Shown here: in pieces, positions 23,398 through 32,157 of the stretch
How the letters are laid out: each line of letters opens with the position of its first letter
Position numbering within the stretch: the first letter of the stretch is position 1
From: Fidelibacterota bacterium
Lineage (GTDB): Bacteria; Fidelibacterota; UBA8477; JABMPR01
DNA length: 32,389 bases
NCBI GenBank assembly: GCA_021736185.1
Contig: JAIPGJ010000020.1
Location: 1-32,389, forward strand
Direction of reading: 5' to 3'
Made by a program: the position numbers and the translations under genes
Notes under the pieces: model-generated
What the model was told of the DNA's origin: nothing
Database searches by the model: none
Seen by the model: only the letters and a program-made list of their open reading frames with translations

Positions 23398-24395
23398 GAG
23401 TAGCAATCAATGGATTCGGTCGTATTGGTCGTTCCGTATTTCGTATTTTAGATAAACGTAAAGATATTAATGTGGTAGCCATTAATGATCTATTTGATCG
23501 TGAAGCCCTGGCATACCTCCTCAAGTATGATACCGTCATGGGTGGTTTTGGTGACCCTTCCGTTCATATCGAAGGTGATATACTCCATACCGCCAATGAT
23601 ACGGTCAAAATGATCAGTGAACGTAACCCTGCAGATTTACCCTGGAAAGAGATGGATATCGATGTGGTTATCGAAGCCACCGGTGTTTTTAGAACCAAGG
23701 AATCCTTGACAAACCATTTGACCGCCGGTGCAAAACGAGTCATCCTCACCGTACCATCAAAGGATGAAGTGGATTATACCGTGGTTTTGGGTGTAAATGA
23801 AGATGGTCTGAAACCTGAGCATAAAATTGTCTCTAATGCCAGTTGTACAACCAACTGTTTAGCCCCAATGGCTAAAGTCCTTAATGATGCTTTTGGGATA
23901 GTTGAAGGTGTGATGACAACCACACATGCGTATACCAATGATCAGCGTCTTGCTGATGTACCTCACTCAGATTGGCGTCGTAGCCGTGCAGCTGCTGAAA
24001 ATATTATCCCCACTACAACCGGTGCAGCGCGGGCAGTTGGAAAAGTGCTTCCCGAATTAAAGGGAAAGCTGGATGGTATCGCTGCTCGCGTACCCGTTGC
24101 TGATGGATCAGTTGTAGATTTAATCGTTGAGGTGAATCGCAATGTAACAGTCGAAGATATTAACGCAGCTGTTCTTGCGGCCAGTAAAACAGATCGTCTC
24201 AAGAATGTACTTCAATACAGCGAGGAGCATTTGGTATCCTCCGATGTTATCGGAAATCCATACTCCTCCATATATGATGCTGCGTATACCCGAGTTGTTG
24301 GCAACCGCATCGTGAAGACATTAAACTGGTATGATAACGAATGGGGTTATTCCAATCGCGTTGTTGACCTGATTAACCTGTTTAAGGGTATGTAA
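23394..24395 (+). CDS. gap: Glyceraldehyde-3-phosphate dehydrogenase, type I
   Basis: Glycolytic/gluconeogenic enzyme of 333 residues that converts GAP, NAD and phosphate to 1,3-bisphosphoglycerate. All key elements are present: GFGRIGRSVF near the N-terminus, catalytic Cys151 in NASCTTNCLAP, the following His in TTTHAYTNDQ, the TGAARAVGKVLPELKGKL loop, Arg in AARVPV and WYDNEWGYSNR near the C-terminus. The ATG overlaps the TGA of the inactive paralogue (ATGA), with AAGGAGG in the end of that gene, so the two proteins are made in coupled fashion. A nearby TrmB-type regulator and the downstream glucan enzymes place it in a carbon-storage and glycolysis unit. A hairpin follows the stop. Confidence 0.98.
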   Translation: MRVAINGFGRIGRSVFRILDKRKDINVVAINDLFDREALAYLLKYDTVMGGFGDPSVHIEGDILHTANDTVKMISERNPADLPWKEMDIDVVIEATGVFRTKESLTNHLTAGAKRVILTVPSKDEVDYTVVLGVNEDGLKPEHKIVSNASCTTNCLAPMAKVLNDAFGIVEGVMTTTHAYTNDQRLADVPHSDWRRSRAAAENIIPTTTGAARAVGKVLPELKGKLDGIAARVPVADGSVVDLIVEVNRNVTVEDINAAVLAASKTDRLKNVLQYSEEHLVSSDVIGNPYSSIYDAAYTRVVGNRIVKTLNWYDNEWGYSNRVVDLINLFKGM

Positions 24396-24411
24396 GTAAA
24401 TATCCTTATTT

Positions 24412-24454
24412 AGACAATTGGAGCCGGTTGTATGTGCAACCGGCTTCGTTGTCT
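24412..24454 (+). terminator. Hairpin after gap (possible terminator or processing site)
   Basis: AGCCGGTTG (24422-24430) and CAACCGGCT (24437-24445) form a perfect nine-pair stem around TATGTG. An outer AGACAA/TTGTCT (24412-24417, 24449-24454) extends it after an internal loop. There is no T-run, so factor-independent termination is doubtful; it may mark the 3' end of gap mRNA or separate expression of gap from the glucan genes. Confidence 0.5.
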
Positions 24455-24499
24455 ATAAGCGTATCACATTAATCTATTTTTAAACGGGAACGGGAAAGC

Positions 24500-26569
24500 A
24501 TGAAAAAAGTTCAATTCATTTTTGGAATACATAACCACCAACCTGTGGGAAATTTCGATCACGTATTCCATGATGCCTGCGACCGTTCCTATTTACCGTT
24601 TCTTCAAGTTCTGGAGAAATTCCGGGATATCAGCATGGCTTTTCACTTTAGCGGATCACTCATCGAATGGCTTGAGGGTCACCGCCAGGATGTTCTTGAA
24701 CTCTTTAAAAAGCTGGTAGATAGAGGAAATATTGAGGTGTTGGGCGGCGGTTTCTATGAACCTATCCTGGCCATGATACCTGAGGCAGATCAAATTGGAC
24801 AAATCCAGAAAATGAATGACTGGGCCCAACAAAGACTGAATTATGATATCAAGGGGAATTGGCTCACAGAACGCGTATGGGAGCCACACCTTGCCCAGAG
24901 CTTAAATAAGGCTGGAATTGAATATATGGTGGTGGATGACTATCACTTTCTGACTACTGGCGCTGACCCCGAAAATTTAAATGGATACTATTACACTGAA
25001 CAGGAGGGTAAAATTCTAAGCGTTTTCCCCATCAGTCAGAAAATGCGCTATGCCATGCCCTTCGAGGATCCTCAAGTAGCCATTGATATTCTGAAAAGTT
25101 ATGCATCCGAAGATGGCGAGAGCCTGGTGGTAATGGCAGATGATGGTGAAAAATTCGGTATATGGCCTGGTACCTGGGATACCGTTTACAAACACAAATG
25201 GCTGGAAAGATTTTTTACCCTGTTAAGTGAGAATTCCGAGTGGCTTAGTACCACAACATTTAAACAATATCATGCCAACCACATCCCTCGTGATCTGGTT
25301 TATATACCCACATCCTCGTATTTCGAGATGTCACAGTGGACTCTACCTACAGCCCTGGGCCGTCAAATGGATCATTTTATCCATGAGCTCGAAAATCAGG
25401 GGAAAGCCGATGAAAATCGACCTTTTATCAAAGGGGGCATGTGGCGCAATTTTTTCACCAAATATCCTGAATCCAACTGGATGCAAAAACGAGTTCAATT
25501 TCTTTCTCTTAATTTTGAACAGCTTGATAGTAAAGGGGGCGTTCCGCAGGCGCTCCGGGATGATCTTTATCGAGCCCAGTGCAATTGTGCTTATTGGCAC
25601 GGCGTTTTTGGTGGACTTTATCTTCCCCATCTTCGCCATGCAATTTTTGAACACCTGCTTAAAGCAGAAGAAAAATTTCTCTCATTAGGCGGTAGTTTCC
25701 CTGGACTGGTTGATCTTGATAGCGATGGAGTTAAAGAATACCGTTTGAGATCGGACAATATACAATTATTTATTTCCGCGGATAAAGGCCACATCCGTGA
25801 GATTGACTGGCTACCAGCATACTTCAATGTGACCAATTACTTGCAGCGTTACGCCGAACATTATCACGATAAGTTGGCCAGCGCCAGCAATGATCCCAAT
25901 GCCAGTGGATCCATTCATGATATTGTTCTAACTAAAGAAGAAGGTCTTCAGGATAAATTATTTGTTGATACTTATCGGCGGCACGGGCTCATTGATCATG
26001 TTTTCAATCCGGGCCAGTCTCAAGATGACTACTACCGAGGGCTATTGGAGGAAGATTTTTCCATCCAATCCAGTCATGTGCAACAGAGCGAGGCAGGTGT
26101 ATTGATCACAACTCTGGGCACAGTCGGACCGTCTCAGATAAAAATTGAGAAAAAATTAGAACTTCATCACAATGAGGTATCAATCAATATCACTATTCAA
26201 AACGTGGGACCAGCAGCTCTTGACCATCTCTACGGCGTGGAGCTGAACTTTGGACTCCTGGGAGGGAGTAGCCCGGATCGCTACTATCTGGTAAATGATT
26301 TGCATGCCGGGTTCCTGAATTCACATGGGAATGCCTCAAGAGTAAAACACGTTGCTCTCATCAACGAGTGGGATAATTTTAAAATTCACGTGGGATTCTC
26401 AGAGGCTTGTCAATTATGGCGCTCACCTATTGAGACCATCTCTATGTCAGAAGCAGGTTTTGAACGTGTTTACCAGGCTTCTGCCTTATTACCACATTGG
26501 AAATTAAACCTTAACCCGGGAGAATCTCTTAGCTTAGATATCCTCCTGAGTATCAATAAATTTAAATAA
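24500..26569 (+). CDS. GH57 4-alpha-glucanotransferase / alpha-amylase-type enzyme
   Basis: A 689-residue glucan-active enzyme of glycoside hydrolase family 57, without signal peptide and so cytoplasmic. All five GH57 motifs are visible: HNHQPVG near residue 12, GGGFYEPIL near 80, WLTERVWEPHL with nucleophile Glu124, VVMADDGEKFGIWPGTW with acid/base Asp214, and MSQWTLPT. The spacing resembles Thermococcus litoralis 4-alpha-glucanotransferase, and a DUF1925-like three-helix region (about 305-400) and a DUF1926-like beta domain (about 405-685) follow as in that enzyme. It would rearrange malto-oligosaccharides or debranched glycogen so that the phosphorylase 13 bases downstream can use them. 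A hydrolytic amylase is the alternative. Upstream GGGAACGGG serves as a weak ribosome site. Confidence 0.93.
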   Translation: MKKVQFIFGIHNHQPVGNFDHVFHDACDRSYLPFLQVLEKFRDISMAFHFSGSLIEWLEGHRQDVLELFKKLVDRGNIEVLGGGFYEPILAMIPEADQIGQIQKMNDWAQQRLNYDIKGNWLTERVWEPHLAQSLNKAGIEYMVVDDYHFLTTGADPENLNGYYYTEQEGKILSVFPISQKMRYAMPFEDPQVAIDILKSYASEDGESLVVMADDGEKFGIWPGTWDTVYKHKWLERFFTLLSENSEWLSTTTFKQYHANHIPRDLVYIPTSSYFEMSQWTLPTALGRQMDHFIHELENQGKADENRPFIKGGMWRNFFTKYPESNWMQKRVQFLSLNFEQLDSKGGVPQALRDDLYRAQCNCAYWHGVFGGLYLPHLRHAIFEHLLKAEEKFLSLGGSFPGLVDLDSDGVKEYRLRSDNIQLFISADKGHIREIDWLPAYFNVTNYLQRYAEHYHDKLASASNDPNASGSIHDIVLTKEEGLQDKLFVDTYRRHGLIDHVFNPGQSQDDYYRGLLEEDFSIQSSHVQQSEAGVLITTLGTVGPSQIKIEKKLELHHNEVSINITIQNVGPAALDHLYGVELNFGLLGGSSPDRYYLVNDLHAGFLNSHGNASRVKHVALINEWDNFKIHVGFSEACQLWRSPIETISMSEAGFERVYQASALLPHWKLNLNPGESLSLDILLSINKFK

Positions 26570-26582
26570 ACAAGAGGAATAA

Positions 26583-28226
26583 ATGTCAAAGACTCAAGCA
26601 ACTATTGCTTATTTCAGTGCCGAAATTGGGATTTCTCCCAGTCTGCACACATATAGTGGGGGACTCGGAATATTAGCAGGTGACCACATCAAGGCTGCCG
26701 CAGATTTAGATGTAAACATGGTTGCCGTCACCCTCATGTACAAAGAGGGTTATTTCAAACAAAGAATGGATGAAGAAGGCAATCAGACCGAAAACTATCC
26801 TCGTTTTGAGCCAGACCCACTGCTGGAAAAATTGGATGGGTCCATCACACTGCCGTTGAGAGGCAGGGAAGTCCATGTGCATGTCTGGAAATACACTTTC
26901 GTTGGAATAAATGGCACAGCCGTTGATATTCTATTATTAGATACAGATGTGGATGGAAATAATGAAGAGGATCGAAGTATCACTTTGAGACTTTATGCTG
27001 GTGGGAAGGATCATCGTATCCTCCAGGAAGCGATTTTGGGCTTTGCAGGTATACGTGCTTTGCGCAATTTAGGATACAAAGATTTTTCTACTTACCATAT
27101 GAATGAAGGCCACTGTTCATTTCTTACTCTGGAGCTATTAAAAGAATTTAATGGTGATGAGGAAGAGGTTAGAAAACGCTGCCACTTCACAACCCATACC
27201 CCTGTAGCTGCTGGTCATGATCATTTCGCTTCTGAACGAGTCAAACGATTGATTGGTGATCTTCTTCCTGACAACCTGAATTTGCCCTCAATGGTGCTCA
27301 ACAGTCGTGTCCATATGACGGAACTCGGACTTCACTTCAGCCGCAGTGCTAATGGAGTCTCAAAACTCCATGGTGAGGTTGCCAGACAACAGTTTCCGAA
27401 TTTTAATATTGGTCATGTTACCAATGGTGTTTTCCATAGATATTGGGTTGGAAAAATATTCAGGGAGGTGTTTGATAGAAATCTGCCTGGATGGCGTCAG
27501 GATCCCACCCGCTTGCTGGAGATTGATTCCGTTCCAGATGAGGAACTGTTATTTGCCAGACGTGGTCAAAAGAAATTCCTGCTTGATTATGCAAACTCCC
27601 AAACCCAGCGTGCCCTTTCCGAAAAGCGGCTGACCATAGGTTTTGCCAGACGGGCTGCAGAGTACAAACGCGCCCGGTTGATTTTTCATGATAAGGAAAG
27701 ATTAATGAGAATCGCCAAAGGGAAAGTACAATTTATTTTTGCCGGGAAAGCTCATCCGAGGGATGATCATGGAAAGGAAATTCTCAAAGATATTGTGCTC
27801 CAGGCCAAAGAGTTATTGGGGGAAGTGAAGATAGTTTTCCTGGAAAATTATAATATGTGGCTGGGCAATTTGATCACTGCCGGCGTTGATGTTTGGCTAA
27901 ATACTCCACTCCGTCCCAATGAAGCATCGGGAACCTCAGGCATGAAGGCGACACTCAACGGAGTACCTAATTTAAGCATTCTGGATGGATGGTGGGCCGA
28001 GGGCTGCCGTGATGGCATCAACGGCTGGGCGATCGGAGACGCGAGCAATGCCAATGACGCGGCTGATGCAGACCACCTCTATCGATTGTTGGAAGAGCAG
28101 GTCATCCCTACTTACTACGATGATCCAGCAAAATGGTTAAGTTTGATGCGCGAATCGATTAAAACCGGCGTTCAATTTTCAGGCACACGCATGGTACAGG
28201 ATTATTTGAATATGTATTATAAATAG
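26583..28226 (+). CDS. glgP: Alpha-glucan phosphorylase, short form (GT35)
   Basis: A 547-residue PLP enzyme that releases glucose-1-phosphate from glycogen or maltodextrin. N-terminal words YFSAEIGISPSLHTYSGGLG and AGDHIKAAADL are typical of the family, HTPVAAGHD marks the phosphate/glucan region, and GTSGMKATLNGVPNLS contains the Schiff-base Lys455. ARRAAEYKRARL and FAGKAHPRDDHGKE complete the C-terminal Rossmann half. It is much shorter than E. coli-type GlgP (about 800), belonging to the compact alpha-glucan family phosphorylases. AGAGGAAT precedes the ATG. With the GH57 enzyme it forms a two-gene glucan-breakdown unit feeding the glycolytic GAPDH upstream. The unit ends with a strong terminator. 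Confidence 0.96.
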   Translation: MSKTQATIAYFSAEIGISPSLHTYSGGLGILAGDHIKAAADLDVNMVAVTLMYKEGYFKQRMDEEGNQTENYPRFEPDPLLEKLDGSITLPLRGREVHVHVWKYTFVGINGTAVDILLLDTDVDGNNEEDRSITLRLYAGGKDHRILQEAILGFAGIRALRNLGYKDFSTYHMNEGHCSFLTLELLKEFNGDEEEVRKRCHFTTHTPVAAGHDHFASERVKRLIGDLLPDNLNLPSMVLNSRVHMTELGLHFSRSANGVSKLHGEVARQQFPNFNIGHVTNGVFHRYWVGKIFREVFDRNLPGWRQDPTRLLEIDSVPDEELLFARRGQKKFLLDYANSQTQRALSEKRLTIGFARRAAEYKRARLIFHDKERLMRIAKGKVQFIFAGKAHPRDDHGKEILKDIVLQAKELLGEVKIVFLENYNMWLGNLITAGVDVWLNTPLRPNEASGTSGMKATLNGVPNLSILDGWWAEGCRDGINGWAIGDASNANDAADADHLYRLLEEQVIPTYYDDPAKWLSLMRESIKTGVQFSGTRMVQDYLNMYYK

Positions 28227-28248
28227 GTCCTGCAGAACATGGGGAATT

Positions 28249-28284
28249 AAAAAAGAGGCTGGAAATTTTCCAGCCTCTTTTTTT
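28249..28284 (+). terminator. Rho-independent terminator of the glucan operon
   Basis: GAGGCTGGAAA and TTTTCCAGCCTC form a long, almost loopless stem, followed by seven T residues on the plus strand and preceded by a run of A, so it could act in both directions. It closes the glucan block; the region from 28285 to 28449 then holds no recognisable gene before the convergent sigma-factor operon ends. Confidence 0.93.
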
Positions 28285-28449
28285 ACCTCGTTTTCTTTCA
28301 AAGCATTATTGCCGTCTAGGCTTCACCGGTTTCTCAATTATAACTGTTTAGATCTCCTGCTGGATAGCATCCAGACTGGTGGGAAATTGGGTGAAGTCTG
28401 AGACCATGGTTTTCCGGATAAGATTGAACTCCGTTTGTATTTCAGTTTC

Positions 28450-28785
28450 TTATCCTATTTCATTGTCATCAGACGTTGATGGAGATCCCTCTTCAGTCGC
28501 AATATTCTCATTGTGCTTCAGCTCAATTTTCTCCCTTAGATGAGATTTCCAGGGTGTGTGCTTGGAGTGTTTGTCATGACGACTTCCACTGTGGCCGCTT
28601 GAAAATAATATCTTTGACAGAATCAGGAGACCCAGGGCTTGCCAGTAGGTTATTAAGGGACCATTGAACAGGGTAGGTATCAATTCATTCCATAACAACA
28701 TGATAACTGATCCAATGGCAAAGATGCCAAAGACGACCAAAAATCCTATTCCGATAAATTTTGCTGGTTTTGATGGACAACGCAT
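28450..28785 (-). CDS. Small two-TM membrane protein downstream of ECF sigma factor
   Basis: A 111-residue protein with an AGGA box before the ATG. It has two hydrophobic segments (IGIGFLVVFGIFAIGSVIML at about 11-30, and LITYWQALGLLILSKILF at about 43-60) joined by LWNELIPTLFNGP, then a polar tail rich in His, Lys and Glu. The core pattern WNxLxPxLF...WQALGLLxLSKILF is one I associate with small proteins encoded beside ECF sigma factors in Bacteroidetes-type genomes, but I know no tested function. It starts 16 bases after the sigma gene stop, so it is surely cotranscribed. It is the obvious candidate for a membrane partner or anti-sigma factor, although no ASD zinc domain (HxxxCxxC) is present. 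The frame remains open for 33 codons after the TAA (to 28348). Confidence 0.8.
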   Translation of the reverse strand: MRCPSKPAKFIGIGFLVVFGIFAIGSVIMLLWNELIPTLFNGPLITYWQALGLLILSKILFSSGHSGSRHDKHSKHTPWKSHLREKIELKHNENIATEEGSPSTSDDNEIG

Positions 28786-28801
28786 AATTATTCCTTTCTA
28801 T

Positions 28802-29383
28802 TTATGGATAATACGCTTTCAGTTTTTTGCGCAAAGCCAAGACCGCGTAGCGTTTTCTGGAGAGCAAGGTGTTTTGCGAAGCGCCTGTAAGTTCAGCGAT
28901 TTCCTTAAAACTCAGACCCTCAATTTCATGCCAGATAAACACTTCCCGCTGCAATTCAGGAAGGGCCTCAATAGCCGCTTCCAGTTGTTCTCGAAGCTGC
29001 GATTGTTCCAGGAGCAAGGCACTATGGAGTTCGGGGTCATGGAGGAGATTTTCTAAAAATTGTTCCTCCTCAAGATCACCTGACTGTATTGCATGGTGAC
29101 TTCCCTCAATCGTCCGGGCGCGTTTTCGATAAAAATCACTCACCTTGTTCCTGGCAGCTTGATACAACCAGGCTGAGCTGGCTTCCAATGAACGAAGCTC
29201 ATCAAAAGCAGCTGTAAACTGGTGGAACACATCCTGAACGATATCCTCGGCGTCTTCATAACGGGGTACCATTCCAGAAACTGAATCGAGCAACCATCGG
29301 CGGGCCTCAATGACAATTGTACCCTTCCGATGCGTACTTTTCTGTCGGGGTGTTACTGCCATTTGTGATCTTTCGCTTTGCAT
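28802..29383 (-). CDS. ECF-type RNA polymerase sigma factor
   Basis: A sigma-70 family factor of 193 residues. Region 2 is visible at about residues 25-95 (RYEDAEDIVQDVFHQFTAAF, then SAWLYQAARNKVSDFYRKRA) and region 4 at about 130-190 (AIEALPELQREVFIWHEIEG, then GLSFKEIAELTGASQNTLLS, SRKRYAVLALRKKL). AGGTGAC lies directly before the ATG at 29383; an internal ATG at 29362 is also possible. The usual linker is longer and acidic (about 98-125). It is followed by the two-TM protein and preceded, beyond a palindrome, by a TonB receptor gene on the same strand. No FecR-like anti-sigma gene is seen. It may respond to envelope conditions and control this locus; that is inference from context. Confidence 0.95.
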   Translation of the reverse strand: MQSERSQMAVTPRQKSTHRKGTIVIEARRWLLDSVSGMVPRYEDAEDIVQDVFHQFTAAFDELRSLEASSAWLYQAARNKVSDFYRKRARTIEGSHHAIQSGDLEEEQFLENLLHDPELHSALLLEQSQLREQLEAAIEALPELQREVFIWHEIEGLSFKEIAELTGASQNTLLSRKRYAVLALRKKLKAYYP

Positions 29384-29458
29384 GTCACCTATATAGACGC
29401 TGAGAATGGAAAAATATTGTATGTTATTTTTGTATTATTAAAAATGGTGGTCTAAGGT

Positions 29459-29491
29459 AACCTTCCGAAGGTTTTAAACCTTCGGAAGGTT
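29459..29491. repeat. Perfect 33-base palindrome between TonB receptor and sigma gene
   Basis: Arms 29459-29474 and 29476-29491 are exact reverse complements over 16 bases around a single central T; each arm itself contains a near-palindromic CCTTCSGAAGG word. On the minus strand it lies after the receptor stop, where it could end or protect the receptor mRNA, but no T-run follows in that direction. The self-similar word suggests a dispersed REP-type element rather than an operator. Confidence 0.7.
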
Positions 29492-29515
29492 AAAAAAGCA
29501 GAATTAATTCTATTG

Positions 29516-31972
29516 CTAAAACTCTAGGGTGATGCCACCAATGGGGAAGGTTTTAAATTGAAGCGCTATATCACGTGTTCCATCCTCATTATAAACATAT
29601 TCCCAGGGATTATCTCGATTAAACACGTTCATGATATCCCAGAAAGTCACCAGATTTAGTTTTTCAAAATAGAAGCGTTGGAGCAGCATGATATCAAAGC
29701 GTACATATTCATCATGACGTTTTGTGTTATAAGCTTCAGAATTCACATACCAGCGTCTGGTATTGTGGTCATAGATTTTTGGTGTATAGGGTTTACCCCC
29801 TGAGTAACGAAAGCGGATACTTATTTCAAATTCATCGGCTGGTGCCAGAGGCAGCCATGAGGTCACAGCAGCAATAGTGGTCTTTTTGTAGCGCTGGTAC
29901 CAATCGTAATCCATGTATTTTATTTTGTAGCCACCCACAATGCTGAGCACATCTCGATAATCATAATCCCAGGGATAATAGACCGTCTCTGCCTGTCGCG
30001 GATCAATACCCTCAGAGATGGAGTGACTGTAGCTGAAAGATCCATACCAGTTGTTGGAGTATTTCTTTTGAAGGAAAATTTCAAAACCCCTTGAGCGTCC
30101 CGCCCCTATATTCGCAAAATGGCTCGAGCTATCTCTGCCTGCTGTGTCGGGGCTCACCGTTGCTCTGGGCATGCTATTGAATTCTTTATTATATATTTCC
30201 AAAGTGAATCGCAGGTCCTCTCTTGGCAGGAATTCAAAGCCCAGAGCGATCTGATCAGCATAATAAAAATCAAGCTTCCTGCCCCAGTCACCCTCCTGCA
30301 TCAGCAGGGCATAGAAAGGCGCTTGAAAGTATCGACCTATAGCCAGATTTGCTTTCAGATTATGGTATATTTGCTGGGAAAAATTGAGTCGCGGTGAAAA
30401 ATTAGCTTTTTTAAGATAAGCATTGTATTCGCCGCGGCCGCCCAGCGTGATTTCAGTGCGATAGCTTGGTTTTAATCTAAATTGGGCATAAATCCCACCA
30501 GACTGGAAGGTCTTAGTAATGGTTGAATCTGCAGAATCAACAAGATCGAGCACTTGGATGGGGAGAACCACAGCATTGGTATCACCAAAATATTCCGCAT
30601 AAAAGACAGCCTCGGAGATGGGCAGTGCGGGGACCAACGTGGTATCATGGGAATATCCATATAAATTGATTTCATCACTATGCCAGGCAAAATCCCAATC
30701 ATTGGGTGCTCTGATACCCTTAAACCCGGTGGAGAATTCAATCTTCCTATTGAATTTGTACACAAAATCAGCTTTTAGAATAAGTTCCTTCTCTACACTC
30801 AAACCTCGATAAAAAGAATCATGCCCTCCACCCTCGGTAATGCGATAGGCGTCAATATCCATTTCAATAAAATTTTGAGCCAGCGAAGCAATCACATATC
30901 CCTGGGTTGAAAACAGGTTTTTATAGGTTAATCCAAGGGTATGCTGTTGACTTTGATAGCCGACATTCTCCGCGTTTCTTTGCTGTGGACTGTCTTCTCC
31001 AACTATTTCAATAGCATCTATACCACCCAGATAATTGAGATACAATTTTTCGTTGGGGCTCAAATCGTAGGCTAGTTTCCCTTGAAAGGTCCAATATTTA
31101 GGAATAGCCATAAGACCACTCTGCTGGATGACAAAATCAAGGAATGAGCGTTTTATTGAAAAAAGATATGAACTCCTGGGATTGAGTGGGCCTTCAAAAC
31201 TGGCTCCAAATCCTGCCATATCAAAACTTACTTTGGTCTCGCGGCTATCCCGACTTCCTTCACGAACCGTTACGTCCATAACTGACGAGAGTTTGTCGCC
31301 ATATCGTGCAGGGAAAGAACCGGCAAAGAAGTCTATCCTTTCGATGAAATCAGTATTAACCATGGTAACGGGTCCGCCACCAGCTCCCTGTTGCGGATAA
31401 TGAACAGGGTAGGGGATATCCAGATGATCCATGACGAATAAATTTTCACCAGGAGAGCCTCCCCGTACGATGATCTCGTTGGACTGATCTGCTCCAGACA
31501 CCACGGAAGGCAAGGCTTGCATCATGCTAAGAATATCATAGGCACCCACTGGATCAGATCGAATTTCTTCAAAATCGACACTACGGACACTGGTGGCAGC
31601 ATCTTTGACACGCTCAAAATATCCTGCGGTGACCACCACATCAGTTCCTGCCAGGATGGTGGGTTCCAGAGCAATATTGACCACGGTCGAGCGGTTTAAA
31701 AGTGCGTGAATGTTGGCTCTTGCCTGGGACTTGTAACCAATCATATGAACTCTGACAGAGTAACTTCCTGCAGGGACGTTTTTTATGTAAAAATGGCCTT
31801 CAGCATCAGTTGCTGCTCCTAAACTGGTTCCCTCGAGGATAACATTAGCGCCAGGTAAGGGCTGCTGGGTATCTCTGTCAATGATGGTCCCTTCGACAGT
31901 CTCACCAGGAGAGGCAATGAGAGATTGAATAGCGAATACAAAAACAATTATGAGGGTGAGAAGGTGCTTCAT
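29516..31972 (-). CDS. TonB-dependent outer-membrane receptor
   Basis: An 818-residue outer-membrane receptor with clear start: CAGGATAAG precedes the ATG at 31972. Signal peptide (about 1-21, ending LIAS), CarboxypepD_reg-like domain (about 25-110; GTIIDRDTQQPLPGANVILE and NVPAGSYSVRVHMIGYKS), plug domain (about 115-240; LSMMQALPSVVSGADQSNEI, IIVRGGSPGENLFVMDHLDI, FFAGSFPARYGDKLSSVMDV), then a barrel of aromatic strands to the C-terminal LEF. The plug carries the VRGG and YGDKLSS words typical of the family. It lacks a SusD partner, and no TonB-box-like segment is clear to me. The ECF sigma gene lies downstream on the same strand, 132 bases away. The ligand cannot be told from sequence. It is a paralogue of the left-hand receptor, similar in layout. 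Confidence 0.93.
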   Translation of the reverse strand: MKHLLTLIIVFVFAIQSLIASPGETVEGTIIDRDTQQPLPGANVILEGTSLGAATDAEGHFYIKNVPAGSYSVRVHMIGYKSQARANIHALLNRSTVVNIALEPTILAGTDVVVTAGYFERVKDAATSVRSVDFEEIRSDPVGAYDILSMMQALPSVVSGADQSNEIIVRGGSPGENLFVMDHLDIPYPVHYPQQGAGGGPVTMVNTDFIERIDFFAGSFPARYGDKLSSVMDVTVREGSRDSRETKVSFDMAGFGASFEGPLNPRSSYLFSIKRSFLDFVIQQSGLMAIPKYWTFQGKLAYDLSPNEKLYLNYLGGIDAIEIVGEDSPQQRNAENVGYQSQQHTLGLTYKNLFSTQGYVIASLAQNFIEMDIDAYRITEGGGHDSFYRGLSVEKELILKADFVYKFNRKIEFSTGFKGIRAPNDWDFAWHSDEINLYGYSHDTTLVPALPISEAVFYAEYFGDTNAVVLPIQVLDLVDSADSTITKTFQSGGIYAQFRLKPSYRTEITLGGRGEYNAYLKKANFSPRLNFSQQIYHNLKANLAIGRYFQAPFYALLMQEGDWGRKLDFYYADQIALGFEFLPREDLRFTLEIYNKEFNSMPRATVSPDTAGRDSSSHFANIGAGRSRGFEIFLQKKYSNNWYGSFSYSHSISEGIDPRQAETVYYPWDYDYRDVLSIVGGYKIKYMDYDWYQRYKKTTIAAVTSWLPLAPADEFEISIRFRYSGGKPYTPKIYDHNTRRWYVNSEAYNTKRHDEYVRFDIMLLQRFYFEKLNLVTFWDIMNVFNRDNPWEYVYNEDGTRDIALQFKTFPIGGITLEF

Positions 31973-32157
31973 GAGCTTATCCTGATATCTTGAAATAGTG
32001 AATGCCGGAAAAATATTTTTTTGTATTTTAATGACCTATTAATAATTAACAATACCAAGCAATATACGTATGTTTTGCACCATGTCAGCATTTTGGTGAT
32101 AAAAATTCTTGCTTTGATGTTTCAAGACGAGCAGGTTATGACATAGGAGAGATATCC

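Noticed and set aside
24412-24454. Classical rho-independent terminator after gap
   Set aside because: The stem is strong but no T-run follows, so I list it only as a possible terminator or processing hairpin.
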